A model generated the notes under the pieces. It was not told the DNA's origin. It saw nothing but the letters and a program-made list of their open reading frames with translations, and did not search any database. A stretch of DNA of 64,000 bases from ZAX-1 sp046533095 (GTDB lineage: Bacteria; Bacillota; Clostridia; Lachnospirales; Lachnospiraceae): assembly GCA_046533095.1 (NCBI GenBank), contig JAJQRA010000014.1, forward strand, positions 62,001 through 126,000, in the 5' to 3' direction. This document shows positions 8,772-18,359 of the stretch, one piece after another. A program made the translations under genes and the position numbers. Numbering within the stretch: the stretch's first letter is position 1; every line of letters begins with the position of its first letter.

Positions 8772-9557
8772 TTAAACTTTGATCGATAACTGGCAGTTAG
8801 CGACTATGATTTCTGATAACTCTATATGACTGTTTTTGAAACGTGCTGCGCTCTTTTCGCCATTTAGGTGAATTGCATTTTGTGGGCAAAGATGGATACA
8901 GGCAAGACAAAACTCACATTTATCTAAATATTCCGGTTTTCCGTTTCCTATGATATTTCCCATAGGACAAACCTTGCGACAAACACCACAAGCGGTGCAA
9001 TTATCGTTTGCAGTAAATTTTTCGGCAGAACTATTCATCATTTTTTGACTCATATCCGAAACAAAAATAGCAGAAAAGCACCTTGAAACAAACTGTTTCA
9101 ACACGTTTTTTGTAAGCAAACTGTTTTTTTGCTCCTTTATATCACGAACAACAGCGTCAATCACCTTGTCAATCGCTGCATCGCTTTTCATTTTAAGTTG
9201 ACTTGAGGCCTCATAGCCCGGCAAATAATTGTCCACCATCTTAATTTCCGTGGAATAATTGAGTGTAACACCGCGCCGATGAAGCAGTTTTTCCATCAAA
9301 GGAACGGCCGCCATAGACTTGTCGCCATAAGTCATAACAGCAAAAACATACTTTGCACGAATAGTAACCTTGTCAAGATATTGCCGAACAGGGCGGGGAA
9401 CGTCAAAACCGTAAATTGGCGTGACGATACCGACCACATCATCCGCAATGTCAAAGGTATTATCTTTTTGAAGCTGCGGAATCGACAGCAATTTGCCACC
9501 GAGTTTTTTAGCAACGTACAGGCAATTTCCCGTTGACGTAAAATATAAAATCTTCAT
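8772..9557 (-). CDS. EFR1 family ferrodoxin (flavodoxin fold plus two 4Fe-4S motifs)
   Basis: A 261-aa protein. The N-terminal ~150 residues form a flavodoxin-like domain with the FMN phosphate loop FTSTGNCLYVAKKL. The C-terminal half holds two CxxCxxCxxxCP clusters (CTACGVCRKVCP and CEFCLACIHLCP), each ligating a 4Fe-4S centre. This is the EFR1 architecture, an electron-transfer protein. Co-orientation with the FMN dehydrogenase suggests it accepts or feeds electrons for that enzyme (inference). Confidence 0.9.
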   Translation of the reverse strand: MKILYFTSTGNCLYVAKKLGGKLLSIPQLQKDNTFDIADDVVGIVTPIYGFDVPRPVRQYLDKVTIRAKYVFAVMTYGDKSMAAVPLMEKLLHRRGVTLNYSTEIKMVDNYLPGYEASSQLKMKSDAAIDKVIDAVVRDIKEQKNSLLTKNVLKQFVSRCFSAIFVSDMSQKMMNSSAEKFTANDNCTACGVCRKVCPMGNIIGNGKPEYLDKCEFCLACIHLCPQNAIHLNGEKSAARFKNSHIELSEIIVANCQLSIKV

Positions 9558-9666
9558 ATTGTTTGAGCTCCATCCTAGAATGATACGATCCTTTTGTACC
9601 CCAGACCCTCCTTATTGCAAAAAGCTACAGGTGGGAAATACGACGCTGTGATACGCTCACCAGCCT

Positions 9667-9831
9667 CTATCGCAAAAAGAGCTTGATCAGAATCCGACGT
9701 ATTGTTTTTTGCACAGGTCCGATTTGACAGAAAGCCCCCTTGTTATTGTGTTGCGCCCGACACGCTTTAAAGCTTCCGTGGTTCGGACATTTCTTGTTTG
9801 GGCATGGGCAAGACTGACATAAATTTTCCAT
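9667..9831 (-). CDS. Small cysteine-rich protein
   Basis: A 54-codon frame on the minus strand. The N-terminal part has Cys at residues 5, 8, 10, 15, 24 and 35: CQSCPCPNKKCPNHG, then ACRAQHNNKGAFC; a basic tail KTIRRILIKLFLR follows. The CPNHG...CRxxH...C pattern resembles short Cys-rich proteins common in Clostridia, probably zinc or Fe-S binding (inference). No good ribosome site is visible before ATG 9831, which lowers confidence. It lies in an otherwise empty gap, upstream of and co-directional with the EFR1 gene. Confidence 0.5.
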   Translation of the reverse strand: MENLCQSCPCPNKKCPNHGSFKACRAQHNNKGAFCQIGPVQKTIRRILIKLFLR

Positions 9832-9918
9832 ATTGACTCATTTCGAAAAAAGTTTTATAATTTGATTAGTGATGTTCTATAACTGATTGTAAATCCAAAG
9901 CAAATGTTTGTCAAGGCA

Positions 9919-9948
9919 TTTTATAACATTTTACTGTCTGTTATAAAA
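9919..9948 (+). promoter_or_regulatory. Palindromic operator candidate for the TetR regulator
   Basis: TTTTATAACA (9919-9928) and TGTTATAAAA (9939-9948) are perfect inverted 10-mers separated by 10 nt. They lie directly upstream of the flavoprotein-TetR operon. This is the size and place of an autoregulatory TetR-family site. Confidence 0.6.
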
Positions 9949-9970
9949 CGCTAAGGGATAGGAGAATATT

Positions 9971-10606
9971 ATGTCTAAAATAATGGCTTTTTCAGGTACT
10001 CACATAAAGAACGGAAATATAGAAAAGGCAATGCTACTGGTCCTTGACTCAATTGGTGTCGAGTATGAATTTATTAGGCTTGCCGAATTGAATATGAAAC
10101 AATGTACCGCTTGCATTGGTTGTGCAGACGATAATCGGTGCGTACAGGACGATGATGTCAATCCCATTTTAGAAAAAATCATGGAAGCGGATGGCTTGAT
10201 TATCGGGGCATTCCCTACCTTCGGTTCTCTAAACGCTTTAACAAAAACGTTCATTGAACGCTTATTTGCCTTGCGGCATAATTACAATTATCCAAAAGGG
10301 AAAGTTGCCGCCGCAGTAATCGGGGGGTCAACCAGACAATCAGCTTTAGAAAGCTATTTTGATATATACTTTCGACAATATCAACAAGCGAACTATCAAG
10401 GAGCGTTGGTCATTGACGGTGCGGTTCCTTGTTTGACCTGCGGTTATGGGGAAACTTGTGATATGAGCGGCTATTTGTTCCGATTTGGTGCAGATGCTAA
10501 AATTACTCCGAACGCATTTTATGATTTTAATAAAGACGAAAATGCTATGTCCGAAGCTGTAAAACTGGGACATGCCATAAAAGAGCATTTAGGGGGCGAT
10601 GTATGA
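9971..10606 (+). CDS. NAD(P)H-dependent FMN reductase / iron-sulfur flavoprotein-like protein
   Basis: A 211-aa flavodoxin-fold protein. It has an N-terminal phosphate-loop-like segment FSGTHIKNGNIEKAM and the Cys-rich stretch CTACIGCADDNRC at ~46-58, seen in iron-sulfur flavoproteins and related NADPH-dependent FMN reductases. Then comes DGLIIGAFPTFGSLNALTK, the usual FMN-binding loop. A second Cys pair is at CLTCGYGETC. It likely reduces quinones, flavins or electrophiles. The gene overlaps the TetR start by ATGA, and the operator candidate precedes it. Confidence 0.85.
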   Translation: MSKIMAFSGTHIKNGNIEKAMLLVLDSIGVEYEFIRLAELNMKQCTACIGCADDNRCVQDDDVNPILEKIMEADGLIIGAFPTFGSLNALTKTFIERLFALRHNYNYPKGKVAAAVIGGSTRQSALESYFDIYFRQYQQANYQGALVIDGAVPCLTCGYGETCDMSGYLFRFGADAKITPNAFYDFNKDENAMSEAVKLGHAIKEHLGGDV

Positions 10607-11181
10607 ATAAGTATGAAATACGCACACAAAATAAAAAGGACGCGATTATAAATACTGCGGTGGCTCTATTTCAAGAGAAAGGCTTTGTTGCCGTTGGAAT
10701 AAGGCAGATTGCCGAGATTGCACAGGTATCGCAAGCATCTATCTATAATTACTTTGGGAGTAAGGAAGCTCTTGTTGGCGTGTGTATCAATGCGCTCATG
10801 CGTGAAACTTTTGAACAAGTCCGGCAATTGCTTGCAGAAAAAATGGATTTCAAAACCAAACTCATAAAAGCATTTGCATTATGTGAAGAGGGCATACATA
10901 AGCGATTGCATGACTATTTTTCATCCGTGGCATTAGATGATGAAGTCTGGGTAAACTTGTATAACGAAAATACAAAGCAATTAAAATCCGAAGTATTTAT
11001 CGAGTATATTATGCTCGGTAAAAAAGAGGGTTTCATTGACGAAAGCATTTCTACGGAAGCGATCATAAACTATCTTGAAGTGATGGGGGCAATGGAATAC
11101 ACCACAGGCGGAATAGGCAGTCAGCCATCTTTTGCAGATGATTTCTTGAAGCTAACGCTGTATGGCTTGATCGGACGCTGA
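10603..11181 (+). CDS. TetR/AcrR-family transcriptional regulator
   Basis: A 192-aa repressor. The N-terminal HTH is clear at residues ~25-50 (GIRQIAEIAQVSQASIYNYF, then GSKEALV), and the C-terminal ligand-binding domain is all-helical. Translationally coupled to the flavoprotein, which it probably represses through the 9919-9948 palindrome. The inducing ligand is unknown. Confidence 0.9.
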   Translation: MNKYEIRTQNKKDAIINTAVALFQEKGFVAVGIRQIAEIAQVSQASIYNYFGSKEALVGVCINALMRETFEQVRQLLAEKMDFKTKLIKAFALCEEGIHKRLHDYFSSVALDDEVWVNLYNENTKQLKSEVFIEYIMLGKKEGFIDESISTEAIINYLEVMGAMEYTTGGIGSQPSFADDFLKLTLYGLIGR

Positions 11182-11282
11182 CCTTTTCTGTTATAGCAAA
11201 TCAACAAATATTGAGTTTACGTAAAACCGACTTTCTAATTTGGCCACAGTGGCTCAATCAGGATAAAGTCTTGCTTGCCATC

Positions 11283-11729
11283 TCATTTTTGCGCCTGCTC
11301 TAGGCATTCTTTGGCAAGCAGAGCTAGTTTATCTACCTCGATCGTGCATCCTGAAATGGCATCCGTATAGCCTTCACTGTCTGTGGAAAATGAACTAACT
11401 CCATAGGCAAGCACGTAGTCTTCGGCCGCTTTAGCCTGGTCGCACCATTCATTATTCGCGCCACCTTGTAACATCCCATATAGTCCGCTTTTTGAATATT
11501 GCTTTTTATTGATGGGGATGTCGGGGCTTTCAGAGATAGCGTCCCAAGAAATTTTGTCAATTTTGCCATGGACAATCGTGATTTCAACGGTGTCCTTCCA
11601 GCCATCTTCAAACTCCTTCATTTCTGTGTGATAGACACCATCTTTATACCTACCAAAACAGCCTGCTAGTGGAACAATCAGTATGAGCAGACAAATCATT
11701 GAAGTGAAAATAGTAGTCAGCTTTTTCAT
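11283..11729 (-). CDS. FMN-binding domain lipoprotein
   Basis: A 148-aa lipoprotein with a signal peptide, lipobox LAGC (Cys24), and a single FMN-binding domain ending GYTDAISGCTIEVDKLALLA. The SGxT motif is the place where this family covalently takes up FMN through the Thr (family knowledge). It starts with DGVYHTEMKEFEDGWKDTVE, the standard first strands. The gene lies ~27 nt behind the chemoreceptor gene, so the two are probably one transcript. It would sit on the outer face of the membrane. Confidence 0.8.
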   Translation of the reverse strand: MKKLTTIFTSMICLLILIVPLAGCFGRYKDGVYHTEMKEFEDGWKDTVEITIVHGKIDKISWDAISESPDIPINKKQYSKSGLYGMLQGGANNEWCDQAKAAEDYVLAYGVSSFSTDSEGYTDAISGCTIEVDKLALLAKECLEQAQK

Positions 11730-11758
11730 AATGTATTCTCCTTTGTGTTTGGCAAGCC

Positions 11759-13456
11759 TTATGAAAGGGCTTTGCTATTTTTTAGTTGAAATTGATCAAC
11801 AAGATTTTCTAAAACCGCCGCCTGTCCCGAAATAGCTTCTGATGCAGTAGCGGAATTTCCGGCTATCTCGCTGGTTTGGCGGGCTACCTCGGTGACTTGA
11901 GACACACCGTCGTTTATTTGTTGAACCGCGTTTGCCTGATCGGAAGAGGATGTCGCTATCTCCTCCATGATTTCGCTACTCTTTTGGATGCCTGAGACAA
12001 TAGCATCCAAAGATTGAGAGGTTTTCTCCGCGATTTCTACACCATACAGTGCCTTTTTGATGGAATTTTCTATCAAAACGCCGGTATTTTTAGCTGCTTC
12101 TGCGCTTTTAGCGGCCAAGTTACGGACTTCATTCGCCACAACGGCGAAGCCCTTGCCATTCTCTCCTGCCCGGGCAGCCTCCACAGCGGCATTAAGAGAC
12201 AATATATTCGTCTGAAAAGCGATATCATTAATGACTTTGATGATATTGGAAATTGACTGGTTGGCATCGTTGATTTCTGTGACAGCACTCATCATTTGGC
12301 TCATTTGGTCAGATCCCATAGATGCGTTTTGCCGAATCGTGCCTGCCAGTTTTGCTGCTTCGCCTGCCTTTTTGGTATTGACCTTCGTTTGCTCAGCCAC
12401 TTTTTCGATGGAATCCGAAAGCTTTAGCACTTCTTGCGCCTGCTGGTCTGCCACGCTGTACAAATCCTGAAAGCCGGCATCAAGCTGACGAGATGTACCA
12501 TGTACCTGCTGTGCGGATACGCGGATGGTGGTAAACTTTTGATTCAAATTATCGAGCATCTGCAAAAGAGCTGCTCCGATGCTGTCCTTTTCTGATTGAA
12601 GCGTTACCATTGTGGTCAAATCGCCATCAGCTACAGATATCAAGGATTGGCTAAATGTATTTAGATGTTCTAAAAGTAGAATGGCTGCCGCGGCGCAGTC
12701 CGCAACCTCATCCTTACCTTCGGCATCTTGTTGAATCGCATCAAAGATATCAGCGGATAATTTAAAATCCCCCTGCCGCCCCATTTGTGTTAACGCGGAC
12801 TGTATGCGCCATAATGGTTTTGTGATGGAGGAGACGATTTTGCTTGCCAAAACAAGCGCAAGGACAAGAGCCATTGCAGATATTACCAGCGCAGCGATGA
12901 GAGATGTAAGGCCTGATACTTTTGTGTCCTTAAGCTTGCGTGCCGCACGGTCCCCTACATTTAGGATGATATTGCCGATGACTTCGCGTGTACGCAAATC
13001 AAGGGTTCGAGCGTCTGCGGCCAATGCGACTACCGTTTCTGAATCGGCATTGGATTGATAGGCTTGTTGCAGGGCTTCAATCTTTTTGCACCAGTCTAGA
13101 TACAAGGAAGAAAATTGCGCGGCATCTTGCTCAAATTCGGTAAAAGCGACATTGCTTTGTATCATTGCAGTGATTGTAGCCAGTCGGTTTTCCACATACA
13201 TGGACTGTTTTGTATAGTCGGCATAGGCCGAATCAGAAGGTCCTTGATAGAGAAACCGCGCACTCATGCGGGTTTCGTTGTAAATGTCCATCACATTGTT
13301 GGATGCGATTTGGAGTTCGTTGTACCGATTAATGCTATCCACATTAAAAATCGTACGCAGGTTTCCCACCGTTACCATAATAGCTACGATCAACAACAAA
13401 AGCACAATACTACCAAATCCAAGGAGGATGCGGGATCCTATTTTCATATTTTTCAT
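11759..13456 (-). CDS. Methyl-accepting chemotaxis protein
   Basis: A transmembrane chemoreceptor of 565 aa when started at ATG 13456; GGAGAGG sits just upstream, inside a longer in-frame extension to 13468. TM1 is at ~5-30, followed by a ~150-residue helical extracellular sensor, TM2 near 185-205, a HAMP linker and a long cytoplasmic coiled coil. The conserved signalling tip reads GFAVVANEVRNLAAKSA. It would pass signals to CheA/CheW; none is encoded here. Pairing with an FMN-binding lipoprotein suggests redox-related sensing (inference). Confidence 0.9.
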   Translation of the reverse strand: MKNMKIGSRILLGFGSIVLLLLIVAIMVTVGNLRTIFNVDSINRYNELQIASNNVMDIYNETRMSARFLYQGPSDSAYADYTKQSMYVENRLATITAMIQSNVAFTEFEQDAAQFSSLYLDWCKKIEALQQAYQSNADSETVVALAADARTLDLRTREVIGNIILNVGDRAARKLKDTKVSGLTSLIAALVISAMALVLALVLASKIVSSITKPLWRIQSALTQMGRQGDFKLSADIFDAIQQDAEGKDEVADCAAAAILLLEHLNTFSQSLISVADGDLTTMVTLQSEKDSIGAALLQMLDNLNQKFTTIRVSAQQVHGTSRQLDAGFQDLYSVADQQAQEVLKLSDSIEKVAEQTKVNTKKAGEAAKLAGTIRQNASMGSDQMSQMMSAVTEINDANQSISNIIKVINDIAFQTNILSLNAAVEAARAGENGKGFAVVANEVRNLAAKSAEAAKNTGVLIENSIKKALYGVEIAEKTSQSLDAIVSGIQKSSEIMEEIATSSSDQANAVQQINDGVSQVTEVARQTSEIAGNSATASEAISGQAAVLENLVDQFQLKNSKALS

Positions 13457-13729
13457 ATACCTCTCCATTCCGAAAGCTTGTATATTTGATTTTTATATCA
13501 TAGCACAATAATGTAGTATTTTGCAATGGTTGGATATCGAATAAGCGAAAATAAGCGAAAATAAAGGCAGTATCATGCAAAAAGGACGAGGTTTCTTGAT
13601 TTCAACTAGCTTTCTTTCATTTTTAAGGTATCTGGTTTGCCGGATTTGTTTTATGTAATTATTTTATTTCGCATCTAAATTCTAATATTTTTCATGAACA
13701 AGTTGCTTTGCCGAATCTATTTCGGTTGA
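13457..13729. other. Intergenic region between divergent genes
   Basis: No coding frame with a ribosome site was found. It holds a short direct repeat (ATAAGCGAAA twice, ~13541-13560) and AT-rich sequence expected to carry the chemoreceptor promoter on the minus strand, which could not be placed reliably. Confidence 0.4.
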
Positions 13730-13758
13730 TTGACGCACGTAATTTTTTATGGTAATCT
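13730..13758 (+). promoter_or_regulatory. Promoter candidate for sbcDC
   Basis: TTGACG (13730-13735), 17-bp spacer, TAATCT (13753-13758). Transcription would start about 115 nt before sbcD. The match is good but not unique in this AT-rich region. Confidence 0.5.
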
Positions 13759-13879
13759 ACGAATAGATTAAGTATCAAGAGAGATGAAACGTGTTGCTGA
13801 TGCCAATAGTTCGTGTCAACATTTTGTTTTCCATACTGTCTGTCGCCTTGCATGAAATCAGCGAACGGAGGAATAGCCT

Positions 13880-15034
13880 ATGAAATTTCTACACCTATCT
13901 GACCTGCATATTGGAAAAATCGTGAATGGCTTCTCAATGATTGAAGAGCAGCGGCACGTTTTCCGGCAGATAATCGGATACATACAATCGAATCACCCCG
14001 ATGCCGTAGTGATAGCGGGCGATGTATACGACCGCGCCGTGCCGGGCATAGAGGCAGTGCGGGTGTTCGATGATTTCCTAACGGAGCTGTCCCATGAAAA
14101 TGTAGCCGTACTGCTTATCTCAGGCAACCACGATTCGCCGGATCGCTTAAACTACGCAAGCCGCTTGCTGGGCGATAAGCAGATTCATATGTGTGGCGTA
14201 TTTGATGGCAAGCTACGCTCCATAACACGAAAAGATGAGTTCGGTACAGTGAATTTTTGGATGCTTCCATTTATCAAACCTACTTCTGTTCACGGAATGT
14301 TTGCGGAACGTGAAATTGAAAGCTATAACGATGCGCTATCAGCGGCGTTAGAATCTGCGTCGATTGACTATACCGCCCGCAATGTGCTTGTGTCGCACCA
14401 GTTCTTCACAAAAGCAGGCGTTAATCCCCTGCGAAGCGAATCGGAATTGAACCCCATTGGTGGACTTGATGCAATTAACGCAGATAAGATCCACCTTTTT
14501 GACTACGTTGCACTCGGACACCTGCACGGGGCACAGACAGTCGGCTATGAACATATCCGCTATGCAGGGTCGCCGGTAAAATACTCCTTCTCGGAGTGGC
14601 GGCAGGAGAAGTCAGTAACCCTTGTAGAAATCCGAAAGAAAGGCGACTTAACCATCACGAAACTTGCGCTTGCCCCACGACACGATATGCGTGTGATAAA
14701 AGGAAAACTTGACGATTTGACAAGCGATGAAATAGCCTCGCAAGCAGACAACGAGGATTATCTTCGGGTCGTCCTTACGAATGAGGAAGAACTCATTGAC
14801 CCGATGGGCAAGATTAGAAGTGTCTACGCAAATGTAATGGCATTAAATTTTGAGAACTCCCGAACAAGCATTGATGTAGGAGCAGTGTCGGCTAATTTAG
14901 AAAAAGTGGAGTCCTTATCGCCGTATGACCTGTTTCATGAATTTTTCCTTGAAAACAGCGGGGCTCTAATGAGCGAGGAACAAGAAGAAATCGTTCGGGC
15001 ACTACTTGAAACAATGGAGGGCAGACAAGAATGA
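13880..15034 (+). CDS. sbcD: Exonuclease SbcCD, nuclease subunit SbcD
   Basis: A 384-aa Mre11-type phosphoesterase. Metal-binding motifs in order are SDLHIGK (~7-13), AGDVYDRAVPG, SGNHDSPDR and GHLHGAQ. They bind the two metal ions that cut DNA ends and hairpins. It ends with the C-terminal cap and SbcC-binding region. The gene overlaps sbcC by ATGA, giving the usual SbcD-SbcC pair for double-strand-end and hairpin processing in the cytoplasm. Confidence 0.95.
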   Translation: MKFLHLSDLHIGKIVNGFSMIEEQRHVFRQIIGYIQSNHPDAVVIAGDVYDRAVPGIEAVRVFDDFLTELSHENVAVLLISGNHDSPDRLNYASRLLGDKQIHMCGVFDGKLRSITRKDEFGTVNFWMLPFIKPTSVHGMFAEREIESYNDALSAALESASIDYTARNVLVSHQFFTKAGVNPLRSESELNPIGGLDAINADKIHLFDYVALGHLHGAQTVGYEHIRYAGSPVKYSFSEWRQEKSVTLVEIRKKGDLTITKLALAPRHDMRVIKGKLDDLTSDEIASQADNEDYLRVVLTNEEELIDPMGKIRSVYANVMALNFENSRTSIDVGAVSANLEKVESLSPYDLFHEFFLENSGALMSEEQEEIVRALLETMEGRQE

Positions 15035-18000
15035 AACCACTTAAACTGACAATGAGTGCATTCGGCTCCTATGTCGATACACAGACCATAGATTTCACAA
15101 AACTCGGTGCGAATGGACTGTATTTAATTACAGGCGAAACAGGCTCTGGCAAAACGACTATCTTTGATGCGATTTCATATGCTCTTTTTGGACGGGCAAG
15201 TGGAATTTCACGCAATAAATACCAAATGCTTCGAAGCGATTACGTGAAAGGCCGTGTGAAAACATTTGTTGCTTTGGATTTTTCGATCGGTGATCGTGTG
15301 CACCATATTATCCGCACCATAATGCCACATATTGCACGTAATACGGAGGAAGTAACTTATACTGACAGTGTGTGCCTAACACTCTCGGATAAAACCACGA
15401 TAAGCCGGGACAGCGAAGTCAAATCCAAAATAGCGCAGATCGTCGGGCTTGACAGGGAACAGTTTGCACAAATCGTAATGATAGCACAAAATGATTTCCT
15501 TCGTTTTTTGCAGAGCGATACAGGCAAGCGTGTTGAGATATTGCGCCACATTTTTGGCACAGCCGCACTCAAAGACTTCCAGGAGAATTTAAAATCGCAA
15601 GTAAGGGAACGAAGTGGCGAATTGGATATGTGCCGCCACGACTTTGCGCGTTACGAAGTTGATCCCTATAGACGGGATGAAAAATTTTCCGAATGGGAAA
15701 TTCAAATGAAGACCGACAAAGCCACACTTTTAGAAGCAGAAAGGGAGCTTGCCCTAGATGAAGAGAAAAAGACAGGCCTTGTTGCACAAACAGCCGTTGC
15801 GGCGGAGCTCTCCAAAAAATTCAGTGACCTTGATGAGGTGTTGGCATTGCTTGAAAAACATGTTGCGAAAGCCGATGAGATGAAACGGCTCGCTGGTCGC
15901 CGTACGCGTGGAGAAGTAGCTTTGCACCGTGTAAAGCCGCTTGCGGATAAAGCCACGGAAGCAGGCAAGCAATATGAAGGGGCACAATCGGACCTTGCGA
16001 AAGCAAAAACGGATGCAAAAACAACATTTACCGAATATGAGGAAGCGAAAAAAGTATTGGATGACTTGCCTTTGCTGGATGGAAAACGAGTGGCGTTTGA
16101 TACGCTAAAACAGGAATGGGAACAGTCGAAAAAGAGGCTTAAAGAGCTGAATTCGTTACAGGAAAATTATAAAGAGATAGAAAAAAAGCAAACCAAGCTA
16201 GACTTGCTGCAAGCAGAGCTGTCCAAAGTTTTAAAGATGATAGAGGGATTGCCGCCACTTGCTGATGCACAGACTGCTTTTGGGACGCTAAAACAAGAAC
16301 TTGATAAAGCGCAAATGATCCTTAAAAAGCTTACTTTGGTACAAGCTGATTATGAGGCAATCACAACAAATCGAAGCAAATTAGGAGTGCTGCAATCTGA
16401 ATTCGAAATCCAAAACACCACGTTTCATGCGGCGGACGACAAATACAAGCAAATAGAAGAAGCATTCTTGCGTGGGCAGGCCGGAATGCTGGCGGCCGTT
16501 TTAGCAGAGGGGGAACCTTGTCCTGTTTGTGGCTCGACAAACCATCCTGCTCCAGCTTGCCCTATCGAGGGCGACATCACGCAAAGCAAGCTTAAAAAGG
16601 CAAAAGATGTAGTGGATAAGGCTCGTACCAAACGTGATGAAAAAACCACCGAGTGTTCCACGCTCGTAGCGCATATTGATACGCTTTTTGATCGTTTTCT
16701 CGTGGACTTGTCTGAGTTCGCCCCTGATGCTACTTTAGAGACGGCAGAGGCACTGCTTTTAGAGGCTTTCGCCACTGCAAGCGCTAAGGTTAAAACATGC
16801 GTTGCCAAGAAAGCAGTGGACGAGCAAACTTTGATGGAATTGACTGCCCATTGGGACAATGCGATAAAAAGACGGGATGAACTGGTCCCAAAATGTACAG
16901 AACAAAAATCTGAGATTGACACGCTTAGGAAACGCTTTCTTGTTGATTTTTCGGAATTTACCGCAGATGCGGGGTGGGATACTGCCAAAGAACGATTGGC
17001 AGAAATACGTTTGGAAGCAAAAAAGAAAGAGGACGAGTTGACGTTGCAGAAAGATATACATGAACGTGCGCTTGCCGAATTTACGAAAAAGCACGAAGCG
17101 GCAACGAAACGTAATGCGGATGCCGACAAAGCGCATAAAGCGGCACAGACTTTAGTGATCGAGCGCGAGCGTCGTGCAGGAGAACACAAAAAATTGAGTG
17201 AAGAAACAAGGGCTGATTGTATGGCTGCATTACAGGCACATGGGTTTACAATAGAAGCAGAATATACGGCTGCACTCGTTACGGAAGATGAACTCTCCAT
17301 CATGATAAAACAGCTTGTCGACTACGAGAAAGAGGGTGAACGCCTTGATGCACAACAAAAACGGCTGACTGCTGAAACGGTCGGTAAGGTGAAACCGGAT
17401 TTAGACAAACTCACTGCCGAAGCGGAAATTCTAAATGAGGCAATGGCAAAGCTTCGTGCCGAGCGTGATGAAGTGAAGGGACGCTACGAACAAACAGGGC
17501 GGATTCTAAAAGAATTAAGGCATAGTGCGGAACGTTTTTCGAAACTGGAAAAGCAATATGCCGCTGTAAAACAGTTATCGGATACTGCAAATGGGAGGCT
17601 TGATTTTGAAACTTACGCGCAAACAGCTTATTTTGAGCGTGTACTTTCCGCTGCGAATTTACGCCTAAACTTGATGAGCCAAAACCGCTACACGCTCTTG
17701 CGAAGGATTGACAGTGATGATGCTCGCCGCCGGTCAGGCTTGGAAATTTTAGTCCTTGACGCTTACACAGGCAAGTCGCGTTCCGCAAATAGCTTATCCG
17801 GTGGAGAATCATTTATGGCCTCGCTTTCTCTTTCGCTTGGTTTGTCTGATGTTGTCCAACAGAGCGTAGGGGGCATTCGGCTTGACGCAATGTTTATTGA
17901 TGAGGGCTTTGGCTCGCTTGATGCGGAAGTTTTGGAACTTGCAGTTAGGACACTTTCCGATATGACGGGCAATGGCCGCATTATCGGTATTATCTCGCAT

Positions 18001-18084
18001 GTTTTGGAGCTGCGCGAGCGAATTGACAAGCAGATTTGGGTGGAGAAAACGCCTTTGGGAAGCAAGATAAGTATCATAGCATAA
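15031..18084 (+). CDS. sbcC: Exonuclease SbcCD, ATPase subunit SbcC
   Basis: A 1017-aa Rad50-like SMC protein: Walker A GETGSGKTTIFDAI (~35-48), Q-loop region, a long coiled coil, a zinc hook CPVC near residue 497, the returning coiled coil, signature NSLSGGESFMASL (~922) and Walker B AMFIDEGFGSLD. The coiled coil contains internal near-repeats such as RFLVDLSEFAPDA and RFLVDFSEFTADA. Its last codons lie inside a 78-bp tandem duplication that continues past the stop. Confidence 0.95.
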   Translation: MKPLKLTMSAFGSYVDTQTIDFTKLGANGLYLITGETGSGKTTIFDAISYALFGRASGISRNKYQMLRSDYVKGRVKTFVALDFSIGDRVHHIIRTIMPHIARNTEEVTYTDSVCLTLSDKTTISRDSEVKSKIAQIVGLDREQFAQIVMIAQNDFLRFLQSDTGKRVEILRHIFGTAALKDFQENLKSQVRERSGELDMCRHDFARYEVDPYRRDEKFSEWEIQMKTDKATLLEAERELALDEEKKTGLVAQTAVAAELSKKFSDLDEVLALLEKHVAKADEMKRLAGRRTRGEVALHRVKPLADKATEAGKQYEGAQSDLAKAKTDAKTTFTEYEEAKKVLDDLPLLDGKRVAFDTLKQEWEQSKKRLKELNSLQENYKEIEKKQTKLDLLQAELSKVLKMIEGLPPLADAQTAFGTLKQELDKAQMILKKLTLVQADYEAITTNRSKLGVLQSEFEIQNTTFHAADDKYKQIEEAFLRGQAGMLAAVLAEGEPCPVCGSTNHPAPACPIEGDITQSKLKKAKDVVDKARTKRDEKTTECSTLVAHIDTLFDRFLVDLSEFAPDATLETAEALLLEAFATASAKVKTCVAKKAVDEQTLMELTAHWDNAIKRRDELVPKCTEQKSEIDTLRKRFLVDFSEFTADAGWDTAKERLAEIRLEAKKKEDELTLQKDIHERALAEFTKKHEAATKRNADADKAHKAAQTLVIERERRAGEHKKLSEETRADCMAALQAHGFTIEAEYTAALVTEDELSIMIKQLVDYEKEGERLDAQQKRLTAETVGKVKPDLDKLTAEAEILNEAMAKLRAERDEVKGRYEQTGRILKELRHSAERFSKLEKQYAAVKQLSDTANGRLDFETYAQTAYFERVLSAANLRLNLMSQNRYTLLRRIDSDDARRRSGLEILVLDAYTGKSRSANSLSGGESFMASLSLSLGLSDVVQQSVGGIRLDAMFIDEGFGSLDAEVLELAVRTLSDMTGNGRIIGIISHVLELRERIDKQIWVEKTPLGSKISIIA

Positions 18085-18226
18085 GCACTACTTGGAACGA
18101 AAGCCAGCAAATGCTGTAAATGCGATACGGTGCTTGTTGGCTTTCTAGGTATCATAGCATAAGCACGACCCGAAACGAAAGTCAGCAAATACCGTAAATA
18201 CGATACGGTGCTTGTTGGCTTTCTTA
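18071..18226 (+). repeat. Tandem duplication (78 bp, two copies) covering the sbcC end and a hairpin
   Basis: Copies begin at 18071 and 18149, each with GTATCATAGCATAAGCAC, a middle with several substitutions, and GATACGGTGCTTGTTGGCTT. Each copy includes the sbcC stop context (ATCATAGCATAA) and a stem GAAAGCCAGCAA/TTGTTGGCTTTC. The duplication therefore placed two terminator-like hairpins after sbcC. Divergence between copies shows it is not recent. Confidence 0.85.
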
Positions 18227-18249
18227 TGGTCAACCTATATTGATATATA

Positions 18250-18310
18250 ATAAAAATTTATTGAAATTCGATAAATTTTTATTGACAATCAGATTTTGCA
18301 ATGATAAAAT
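18250..18310 (+). promoter_or_regulatory. Promoter with overlapping palindrome before the DUF2975/HTH pair
   Basis: TTGACA (18282-18287), 17-bp spacer and TAAAAT (18305-18310) form a near-consensus promoter. The palindrome ATAAAAATTTAT (18250-18261) / ATAAATTTTTAT (18271-18282) touches the -35 box, and its core TGAAATTCGATA recurs inverted (TATCGAAATTCA) downstream of the -10. It is a likely site for the HTH protein encoded in the operon (inference). Confidence 0.65.
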
Positions 18311-18359
18311 ATGAAAAAGCATATCGAAATTCAAAAAACGAACAGGAGGCAAGAGATTG

